18,044 nucleotides of DNA, from positions 1 to 18,044 of the forward strand of contig JBNKHC010000261.1 in assembly GCA_050290145.1 (NCBI GenBank), given 5' to 3'. The position numbers were made by a program, and so were the translations under genes. The notes beneath the pieces were generated by a model. It had not been told where the DNA came from and searched no databases. It was given only the letters and a program-made list of their open reading frames with translations. Origin of the DNA: Pelagibius sp050290145. Its GTDB lineage: Bacteria; Pseudomonadota; Alphaproteobacteria; Kiloniellales; Kiloniellaceae. Positions 12,940-18,044 of the stretch are shown one piece after another; position 1 is the stretch's first letter, and each line of letters opens with the position of its first letter.

Positions 12940-14835
12940 TCAGCCCGCCTTCGGGTAGCCGATGCTGGCCAGGGTTTCCTTGATCTCGTCCAGGATCGCC
13001 GGGTCGTCGATGGTGGCCGGCACCTTGACCTCGGCGCCGTCGGCGATCTGGCGCATGGTGGCGCGCAGGATCTTGCCGGAGCGGGTCTTGGGCAGGCGCT
13101 TGACCACGGCGGCGGACTTGAAGGCCGCCACCGGGCCGATGCGGTCGCGCACCATCTGCACCACTTCCTTGGTCACCTCGTTGGAGGAATCCGCGCCGGC
13201 CTTCAGCACCAGGAAGCCGACCGGCAGCTGGCCCTTCAGCTGGTCGGCCACGCCGATGACGGCGCACTCGGCGACGTCCGGATGGGCGGCCAGGACCTCC
13301 TCCATGGCGCCGGTGGAGAGCCGGTGCCCCGCGACGTTGATGATGTCGTCGGTGCGCGCCATGACGTGGACGTAGCCGTCCTCGTCGATGATGCCGGCGT
13401 CGCCGGTCTCGTAGTAGCCGGGGAAGTTCTTCAGGTAGGCGTTGGTGTAGCGTTCCTTGGCGTTCCACAGCGTCGGGAAGCAGCCCGGCGGCATGGGCAG
13501 CTTGCCGGCCAGGGCGCCGATGGTGCCGGCCGGCACCTCCTTGCCGTCGGCGTCGAGGACGCGCAGGTCCCAGCCCGGCACGGGGCGCGTCGGCGAACCC
13601 GGCTTCACCGGCAGATACTCGATGCCCATGCAGTTGGCGGCGATGGACCAGCCGGTCTCGGTCTGCCACCAGTGGTCGATGACCGGCACCTGCAGCTTGT
13701 CCAGCGCCCATTCCAGGGTGTCGGGGTCGCAGCGCTCGCCGGCCAGGAACAGCACGCGGAAGTGCGAGAGGTCGTACTTGGCCAGGTGCTCGGCCTCCGG
13801 GTCCTGCTGGCGGATGGCGCGGAAGGCCGTGGGCGCGGTGAAGAGGCTGACCGCCTTGTGCTGCTCGATGACCCGCCAGAAGGCGCCGGCGTCGGGCGTG
13901 CCCACCGGCTTGCCCTCGTAGACCAGGGTGGTCGCGCCGTGCAGCAGCGGGCCGTAGCAGATGTAGGAGTGGCCCACCACCCAGCCGACGTCGGAGGCCG
14001 ACCAGAAGACCTCGCCGGGATCGATGTTGTAGATGTTCTTCATCGACCACTTGAGCGCCACCGCGTGGCCGCCGTTGTCGCGCACGATGCCCTTGGGCTG
14101 GCCCGTGGTGCCGGAGGTGTAGAGGATGTAGAGCGGGTCGGTCGCGGCCACCGGAACGCAGTCGTGCGGCTCGGCCGCCGCCACGGCTTCGTTCCAGTCG
14201 TGGTCGCGCCCGGCGGTCATCTCCGCGTGCTCCTGCGGGCGCTGCAGGACGAGGCAGAACTCCGGCTTGTGGATCGCCATCTGGATGGCGGCGTCCAGCA
14301 GCGGCTTGTAGGGGATGACCCGGTTCACCTCGATGCCGCAGGAGGCGGAGAGGATCGCCTTGGGCCGGGCGTCGTCGATGCGGGTGGCCAGCTCGTTGGC
14401 CGCGAAGCCGCCGAAGACCACCGAGTGGATGGCGCCCAGGCGCGCGCAGGCCAGCATGGCGATGAGGGCCTCGGGCACCATGGGCATGTAGATGATGACC
14501 CGGTCGCCCTTGACCACGCCGCGCGCGGCCAGCGCCCCGGCGGCCTTGGCCACGGCCTCCTGCAGCTCCTTATAGGTCAGGTGGCTGACTGTGTCGGTGA
14601 CCGGGCTGTCGTAGATGATGGCCGGCTGGTCGCCGCGCCCGTCCTTCACGTGGCGGTCGACGGCGTTGTAGCAGGTGTTCAGGGTCCCGCCGGCAAACCA
14701 GCGGTAGTAGGGCGGGTCGCTGTCGTCCAGGACCTTGTCCCACTTCTCGATCCAGTGGATGTCCTCCGCCGCCTTGCCCCAGAACCCCTCGGGATCCGCC
14801 TTGGCGGCCTGATAGACCTCGTCGAAACGCCCCAT
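12940..14835 (-). CDS. prpE: Propionyl-CoA synthetase (PrpE-like acyl-CoA synthetase)
   Basis: The product is a 631-residue AMP-forming synthetase expected to convert propionate, ATP and CoA to propionyl-CoA. The ACS N-terminal domain contains TLNTCYNAVDRHV (51-63) and RLGAIHSVVFGGFAANEL (132-149). The phosphate loop is YTSGTTGQPKG (239-249). DVGWVVGHSYICYGPLL (282-298), HWWQTETGW (388-396) and YYETGDAG (474-481) follow. In the C-terminal domain the hinge lies in ARTDDIINVAGHRLSTGAMEE, and Lys588 in KTRSGKILR is the adenylation lysine, normally controlled by reversible acetylation in this family. The overall pattern fits PrpE better than acetyl-CoA synthetase. I chose ATG 14835 because GGGAG lies about ten bases upstream and the family begins MGRFDEVY. 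The open frame extending to 14940 is repeat-derived. No other methylcitrate or propionyl-CoA carboxylase gene is in the window. Confidence 0.92.
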   Translation of the reverse strand: MGRFDEVYQAAKADPEGFWGKAAEDIHWIEKWDKVLDDSDPPYYRWFAGGTLNTCYNAVDRHVKDGRGDQPAIIYDSPVTDTVSHLTYKELQEAVAKAAGALAARGVVKGDRVIIYMPMVPEALIAMLACARLGAIHSVVFGGFAANELATRIDDARPKAILSASCGIEVNRVIPYKPLLDAAIQMAIHKPEFCLVLQRPQEHAEMTAGRDHDWNEAVAAAEPHDCVPVAATDPLYILYTSGTTGQPKGIVRDNGGHAVALKWSMKNIYNIDPGEVFWSASDVGWVVGHSYICYGPLLHGATTLVYEGKPVGTPDAGAFWRVIEQHKAVSLFTAPTAFRAIRQQDPEAEHLAKYDLSHFRVLFLAGERCDPDTLEWALDKLQVPVIDHWWQTETGWSIAANCMGIEYLPVKPGSPTRPVPGWDLRVLDADGKEVPAGTIGALAGKLPMPPGCFPTLWNAKERYTNAYLKNFPGYYETGDAGIIDEDGYVHVMARTDDIINVAGHRLSTGAMEEVLAAHPDVAECAVIGVADQLKGQLPVGFLVLKAGADSSNEVTKEVVQMVRDRIGPVAAFKSAAVVKRLPKTRSGKILRATMRQIADGAEVKVPATIDDPAILDEIKETLASIGYPKAG

Positions 14836-14873
14836 GGTCACGTCGCTCCCTGTTGTCGGCGCGCCCTTACCCG

Positions 14874-14920
14874 CCTCATCCTGAGGAGCCTTGCGCGGCA
14901 AGGCGTCTCGAAGGACGAGG
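14874..14920. repeat. Palindromic repeat family C in the prpE leader
   Basis: CCTCATCCTGAGGAGCC pairs imperfectly with GGCGTCTCGAAGGACGAGG around TTGCGCGGCAA. The CCTCATCCTGAGGAGC / GTCTCGAAGGATGAGG pattern is a common intergenic palindrome in alphaproteobacterial genomes. It lies 38 bases upstream of the prpE start, so it may be transcribed in the leader. Confidence 0.7.
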
Positions 14921-15051
14921 CGGCCGGACCGCCTCTGCATGGCCGCGGGCGGCTGCCCGCCGCGGAAACCCGCGGCCCACCCGTCGTTTGATCTGAGAAT
15001 AGTCCCGGAATCCCGCGAAAAAAAGCCTAGCGGAGAGGGGGGTGGGCGGCT

Positions 15052-15065
15052 GTGATTTAGGTCAA
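15052..15065 (-). promoter_or_regulatory. Possible FNR/FixK-type binding site
   Basis: The minus strand reads TTGACCTAAATCAC, matching the FNR/FixK dyad TTGAT-N4-ATCAA at eight of ten positions. It lies about 217 bases upstream of prpE and 277 bases upstream of the plus-strand membrane gene. A single imperfect match can occur by chance. Confidence 0.3.
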
Positions 15066-15342
15066 GCAGTTCACGAAGCCGGTTTTCATTCCGACCGCTC
15101 TCCCGTCACTTTGAAAAACGTGGACCACCGCACCCCTGCAGCCTACGATTGAGGCATCAGCCGCACAGCTCGGCACGAATCTATGCACGACGGTACCCAG
15201 GGAACGGGCGACGATTTCCGCCGGGCTTTGCTGCCGTTCCGTCTCACTCATTTATTCTGTTTCGAGGGGTACAGTCAGGCAACCCTCGAGGCCACCCGAC
15301 AGGCCGTGTGCTATCGACGCGCAATCACTCTCGGAGCAAGCG

Positions 15343-15972
15343 ATGACCCTGGAAGAGGAGAAGGCCAAGGCAAGATTTGAACACCGACTGGCGGTCAGGC
15401 GCCTGATGCTAGACAAGCTAGTCGTCGGACTGATCATCCTCGGCTTGGGCTATTTTGCGAGTATAGCTGTAGAGAGGTACAAAGCGGCTGAGGCGGGGCG
15501 CCAGTTCCTACTCGAAAAGCGCTTTGAAGCTGTAAAAGAGATTCGATCCGGATTCTCAAGAGTGACAGGAGAGTTCTTTTCAGCAACGGCGAAACTATGC
15601 TCAACCATACCTGTTGAGGAAGCGCAACGCGAAAAGATGAAGCAAGAAATTGGTCGCTTGATCAATTCACTCAACAACTCAGCGGTTCTCTTCGACCAGG
15701 ACTACGAGAACGGCACCCATAGCATTGTAAACATCTTCTATGCATTCAGCCTCAGTAGCTTCCGACTCGGATGTGAACATCGGCATTTCGGGTCCGAACT
15801 GGCCGGCTATTTTACCAACCTCAACAAGATCGCAATCGGCGTGAATGATTCATTGAGAAGCGTCCAATTTATTCCCATCGATATTGACGCGGTCGAACTG
15901 GACAGAATTGGTGTCGAGGAATATACGAAGCGCAATTTTGAGCGTTGGAAAGAGAATGCCAAGGTACAGTAG
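15343..15972 (+). CDS. Orphan single-pass membrane protein of unknown function
   Basis: I do not recognise this 209-residue protein. The N-terminus is short and highly charged (EEEKAKARFEHR). A single membrane helix at about 25-43 (KLVVGLIILGLGYFASIAV) is followed by ERYKAAEAGRQFLLEKRFEAVKEIR and a largely helical soluble region to the C-terminus. With the positive residues before the helix, the C-terminal part may be outside the cytoplasm, but RYK after the helix leaves this open. There are two cysteines (in KLCST and RLGCEH). The ribosome site GGAG (15333-15336) is six bases before the ATG. GC content and codon choice are clearly lower than in the flanking genes, a sign of recent acquisition. 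It is followed after 54 bases by a GNAT gene, with no sign of functional linkage. Confidence 0.8.
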   Translation: MTLEEEKAKARFEHRLAVRRLMLDKLVVGLIILGLGYFASIAVERYKAAEAGRQFLLEKRFEAVKEIRSGFSRVTGEFFSATAKLCSTIPVEEAQREKMKQEIGRLINSLNNSAVLFDQDYENGTHSIVNIFYAFSLSSFRLGCEHRHFGSELAGYFTNLNKIAIGVNDSLRSVQFIPIDIDAVELDRIGVEEYTKRNFERWKENAKVQ

Positions 15973-16026
15973 ATAGTGGCGGATTGTTCCGACTGCCCGC
16001 CCCCGTTCTTCCCAAACACACATTGA

Positions 16027-16488
16027 ATGTCCACGCTCCCTCTTATCCGCCCGCCGCGCCCCGAGGACCACGACCAGTGGCGCGCCCTCTGGCATGCCTA
16101 CAACGTCTTCTATGGCCGCAGCGGCGAGCCGCCGGTCGAGCCGGAGGTGACGGCGGCGACCTGGGGGCGGTTCTTCGATGCCTATGAGCCGCTCTGGGCG
16201 CGCGTGGCGGAACTGGACGGCCAACTGGTCGGGCTGGTGCACTACCTCTTCCACCGCAACACCAACATGGTGCAGCCGGTCTGCTACCTGGAGGACCTCT
16301 TCACCGCCGAGGCGGCGCGGGGGCGCGGCGTCGGGCGGGCGCTGATCGAAGCGGTCTACGCCGAGGCCAGGGCCGCCGGTCTCTCGCGGGTCTACTGGCT
16401 GACGCAGGAGGGCAACGTCCCCGCGCGGCGGCTCTACGACCAGGTGGCGGAGAAGTCGGACTTCATCGTCTACCGGAAGGATCTGTAG
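16027..16488 (+). CDS. GNAT-family N-acetyltransferase
   Basis: The product is a 153-residue acetyl-CoA-dependent transferase. The fold begins with the beta1-alpha1 segment LIRPPRPEDHDQWRALW. The acetyl-CoA phosphate loop is RGRGVG (98-103) in LEDLFTAEAARGRGVGRAL. The motif B region is LTQEGNVPARRLYDQVA (125-141), ending with DFIVYRKDL. The length is normal for a one-domain GNAT. No Shine-Dalgarno is evident before the ATG, so it may be leaderless, or the start may lie elsewhere. Codon use returns to the high-GC pattern of the chromosome, unlike the gene before it. The acceptor substrate cannot be assigned. Confidence 0.9.
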   Translation: MSTLPLIRPPRPEDHDQWRALWHAYNVFYGRSGEPPVEPEVTAATWGRFFDAYEPLWARVAELDGQLVGLVHYLFHRNTNMVQPVCYLEDLFTAEAARGRGVGRALIEAVYAEARAAGLSRVYWLTQEGNVPARRLYDQVAEKSDFIVYRKDL

Positions 16489-16603
16489 GGTGTACCGTCC
16501 AGTCATGATGCTCCATTGCCTGAGCCTTGGCTGGAAAGTGACTAGTTCGACGCGCCTAGTTGATTAGACTTCTCTTGATGCAACAAGGGAGGAGGAACCT
16601 CAG

Positions 16604-16867
16604 ATGGTCGCAAAATATGATCCTTTGGAGCACTACCTAGCGCAGCGCCGGGCGACGACGCGAGAAGTGACTTTGACCTTCAATGAGATCAACGCCTTGC
16701 TCGATAGTCCACTGCCGGAATCGGCCTATACGCACCGTCCCTGGTGGAGCAATCAAGAAGACACATCAAATCGGCCGCAAGCCCGAGCTTGGCTGAACGC
16801 CGGCTTTGAAGTGGACGCGGTCCAGCAACAGCGCGGGAGCGGAATGGTGCGGTTCCGACGCCGCTAA
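16604..16867 (+). CDS. Small DUF7662-like protein
   Basis: This 87-residue protein has the pattern KYDPLEHYLAQR, VTLTFNEINALLDSPLPESA, HRPWWSNQ, QARAWLNAGFEVD and MVRFRR. The same pattern recurs in a widespread family of small bacterial and phage-associated proteins that I believe is catalogued as DUF7662, function unknown. The order of conserved blocks (a short helix, an EI-x-x-LL helix, HRPWW, then a strand ending in VRFRR) suggests a compact nucleic-acid- or protein-binding fold, but that is a guess. The ribosome site is excellent: AAGGGAGGAGG (16585-16595), eight bases before the ATG. It stands alone between the GNAT gene and a repeat cluster, and its own promoter must lie in 16489-16603, where no clear boxes were found. 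Confidence 0.82.
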   Translation: MVAKYDPLEHYLAQRRATTREVTLTFNEINALLDSPLPESAYTHRPWWSNQEDTSNRPQARAWLNAGFEVDAVQQQRGSGMVRFRRR

Positions 16868-16912
16868 ACGTCGCGCGGGCTTCGCTACATCTGCCCATGG
16901 AACGCTCGCCTT

Positions 16913-16985
16913 CCTCACCCAGCTTCGCCCAAACTCGCTCCGCGCCAAGGCTGCGCAGCCCTCTCCCCCCCTGCGGAGAGGGGGA
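16913..16985. repeat. Repeat family B, copy 2
   Basis: The element starts CCTCACCCAGC, passes CTCGCT and GCGCAGCCCTCTCC, and ends in the hairpin CCCTCTCC (16959-16966) / GGAGAGGG (16975-16982). It is parallel in orientation to the copy at 12855-12928, with mismatches mainly in the middle. Confidence 0.72.
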
Positions 16986-17027
16986 CCCCGCGCAACCGGG
17001 AGGGTGAGGAGCCTCCCCTTAGGACTC

Positions 17028-17055
17028 GTCATGCTCGGGCTTGTCCCGAGCATCC
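17028..17055 (-). repeat. Palindromic repeat family A, copy 3 (inverted)
   Basis: The stem ATGCTCGGG (17031-17039) pairs perfectly with CCCGAGCAT (17045-17053) around loop CTTGT, preceded by GTC and followed by CC. The stem differs from copies 1 and 2, but both arms change together. Confidence 0.85.
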
Positions 17056-17098
17056 GGGGCGGCCGCCCGATCTTCGACCCCCCCTGAAGCTCTTGGGA

Positions 17099-17125
17099 AC
17101 CCTCGGGACAAGCCCGAGGGTGACA
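17099..17125 (+). repeat. Palindromic repeat family A, copy 4
   Basis: The stem ACCCTCGGG (17099-17107) pairs with CCCGAGGGT (17113-17121) around loop ACAAG, followed by GACA. The loop is the reverse complement of the CTTGT loop of copy 3. Confidence 0.87.
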
Positions 17126-17181
17126 GAGAACAAGAGGCGCCCTCACCTCCGCCCTCTCAAGAAGCCTGCTGCGTCACGACG

Positions 17182-17211
17182 ATGGACCCTCGGGTCGAGC
17201 CCGAGGGTAAC
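17182..17211 (+). repeat. Palindromic repeat family A, copy 5
   Basis: The stem ACCCTCGGG (17186-17194) pairs with CCCGAGGGT (17200-17208) around loop TCGAG, preceded by ATGG and followed by AAC. It matches copy 2 closely apart from one loop base and the flank. Confidence 0.87.
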
Positions 17212-17357
17212 GGTGCAGTATCGGCGAGGCGAAGCGAGCGCGGGGATGGCGCGGCGCGGCGCGTCGTATTGCTCTTATAAGGTATGGACGGCGGCTGTCT
17301 CAGCCGGGGCCATCACGTCCCACCAGACGCGAACTTTGCGCCCCATGGGAGACAGTG

Positions 17358-17570
17358 ATGAGCCTTCGAATCCCGAGCGCCGCCAAGGCGCTTTTCGTCC
17401 TGACCGCCGCCGGCGTCCTGCTGAGCGGCTGCCATCTCAACCGCCGCTACCACGACGACCACCACTATGCGTCGCCGGGCTACGGTTACGAGCACCACTA
17501 CCGCGACGAGGACAGGAAGCACCGCCACCGGGAGCGCTATTCCCGCGAGCGTCATCACAGCCACGACTAG
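17358..17570 (+). CDS. Small histidine-rich lipoprotein
   Basis: The product is 70 residues. A signal peptide with hydrophobic core (ALFVLTAAGVLL) ends in a lipobox LSGC, with Cys25 as the lipidation site. The mature part is only 46 residues and very polar: 11 His, about nine Arg, nine acidic residues and six Tyr, in clusters such as HDDHH, EHHYRDED and ERHHSHD. Its predicted place is the membrane-anchored periplasmic face. The composition suggests binding of divalent metal or anionic polymer, but no family is recognised and this is inference. I prefer ATG 17358 over the adjacent GTG 17355 because GGGAG (17347-17351) then has a six-base spacer. It stands alone, with a hairpin 45 bases after its stop. 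Confidence 0.8.
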   Translation: MSLRIPSAAKALFVLTAAGVLLSGCHLNRRYHDDHHYASPGYGYEHHYRDEDRKHRHRERYSRERHHSHD

Positions 17571-17614
17571 GCGTCGCAAAGCTGCGGCGGGACGGCGCAG
17601 GGGAAAAATCCAGC

Positions 17615-17637
17615 CACTGCGGCAAGTTACCGCAGTG
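17615..17637. repeat. Perfect hairpin after the lipoprotein gene
   Basis: CACTGCGG (17615-17622) and CCGCAGTG (17630-17637) flank the loop CAAGTTA. TGCGGCAA occurs in the left arm and again just past the right arm. No T-run follows, so it is a weak terminator candidate and could instead be an operator for the downstream gene. Confidence 0.6.
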
Positions 17638-17766
17638 CGGCAAAAGGTCCTGCGACACTTCTGCAAGTCGATCGCACCGGGGGCCTGCCCTATATCCGGG
17701 GCAGCTGACTGGCAAATCAGAACAACAAAAACCCTCCCCCCAACTGCAAGGCTGGACCCCTTACCT

Positions 17767-18044
17767 ATGCGTCATCTTCCCTACCTCATCGGCCTCTTCA
17801 TGCTGCTGCCCTTCGCGGTGTGGCTGGGCCTGGACCTGACCATCCTGCCGGGCTCGACCCGCAACCTGGACCTGCCGCTGGTGGCGGCGCTGACCGCCGT
17901 CTGCCTGCCGCTGCTGGCCTGGTTCTTCCTGGTGAACCTGGGCTTCCTCGCCAACTCCATGAGCGGCGCCTGCGAGTTCGAGCGGCCGCAGAACCCGGCG
18001 GTGCGCCTCACCATCGCCGCCCTGCCCTGGATCTCGCTGGGCGG
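17767..18044 (+). CDS. Membrane protein of unknown function (3' end outside window)
   Basis: The frame opens at ATG 17767 and stays open to the window end, giving 92 codons. The visible part has a hydrophobic helix at about 5-23 (PYLIGLFMLLPFAVWLGL) and a second at about 37-61 (LVAALTAVCLPLLAWFFLV). After the loop MSGACEFERPQNPAVR a third begins at about 79. It is therefore at least a three-pass inner-membrane protein. Codon use is strongly GC-biased, as in core genes of this chromosome. No strong ribosome site precedes the ATG, so the start is tentative. I do not recognise the family. Confidence 0.7.
   Translation, partial: MRHLPYLIGLFMLLPFAVWLGLDLTILPGSTRNLDLPLVAALTAVCLPLLAWFFLVNLGFLANSMSGACEFERPQNPAVRLTIAALPWISLG

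Larger units (their letters stand above)
14836..15342. other. Long intergenic region between divergent prpE and the orphan membrane gene
   Basis: About 500 bases without a supported gene. It holds a family C palindromic repeat (14874-14920), a GC hairpin GCGGGC/GCCCGC (14945-14960) and a possible FNR/FixK-type site (15052-15065). Composition then shifts to a lower-GC stretch leading into the orphan membrane gene. A minus-strand frame at 15057-15251 has no ribosome site or recognisable motif. Promoters for prpE and the plus-strand gene should lie here but are not clear. Confidence 0.7.
16868..17357. other. Second repeat-filled intergenic region
   Basis: About 490 bases without a supported gene. 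It contains one family B element and three family A palindromes, then a CG-rich tract (GCGCGGCGCGGCGCG near 17247-17262). A TATAAG lies near 17275, but no matching -35 was found for the lipoprotein gene. Confidence 0.75.

Noticed and set aside
12505..14991. 828-codon plus-strand open frame across the repeats and prpE
   Set aside because: It spans non-coding repeats and the antisense of prpE, has no ribosome site, and is rich in His/Val/Gly/Arg as expected of a shadow.
15057..15251. 64-residue minus-strand frame in the long intergenic region
   Set aside because: It has an ATG but no Shine-Dalgarno, no recognisable motif and no support from neighbours.
15080..17357. Mobile element or genomic island with defined ends
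   Set aside because: The composition shift and small accessory genes hint at acquisition, but no integrase, transposase, tRNA or direct-repeat attachment sites were found.

Overview
The window looks like the chromosome of a high-GC alphaproteobacterium, probably from the Rhodospirillales or a neighbouring order. Supporting signs are a DUF1192 gene, a PIG3-type quinone oxidoreductase and a TrcR (DUF1013) gene side by side, a DctB/DctD pair, CaiB/BaiF and acyl-CoA dehydrogenase catabolic genes, and several classes of palindromic intergenic repeat of the kind common in this class. No rRNA, tRNA, CRISPR array, prophage or transposase gene was seen. This placement is inference from gene content.

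Layout, left to right. (1) 1-1671, minus: N-terminal 557 codons of a class III adenylate/guanylate cyclase with a membrane anchor, a FlgO/TolB-like domain and TPR-like repeats; it runs off the left edge. (2) 1812-5264, minus: a tightly packed set DUF1192 -> dctB-like kinase -> dctD-like sigma-54 activator, with overlapping ends. (3) 5433-7285, plus: quinone oxidoreductase and TrcR, closed by a strong bidirectional terminator. (4) 7359-10693: a catabolic cassette. An IclR-family regulator and a CaiB/BaiF CoA-transferase form one minus-strand unit, diverging from an acyl-CoA dehydrogenase. A perfect 19-bp palindrome of IclR-operator type lies between them and is the likely control point. (5) 10711-12536, minus: an SDR dehydrogenase followed by an LDH2-family oxidoreductase whose usual active-site residues are missing. 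(6) 12537-12939: about 400 bp of repeats. (7) 12940-14835, minus: propionyl-CoA synthetase (prpE-like). (8) 14836-18044, plus: a looser accessory stretch with an AT-richer orphan membrane protein, a GNAT acetyltransferase, a DUF7662-like small protein, a second repeat cluster, a tiny His-rich lipoprotein and the start of a membrane protein cut by the right edge.

Metabolic reading (inference): the window is rich in organic-acid use. DctB/DctD is built to sense C4-dicarboxylates. PrpE activates propionate. The CoA-transferase plus acyl-CoA dehydrogenase would activate and desaturate an unknown acid under IclR control. The SDR/LDH2 pair would oxidise a hydroxy compound. The substrates of the last two modules cannot be read from sequence.

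I did not find a clear new defence or mobile system. The best leads are the IclR operator and its divergent cassette, the relocated or lost catalytic residues in two dehydrogenases, and a dispersed palindromic repeat family whose stems change in a compensated way.
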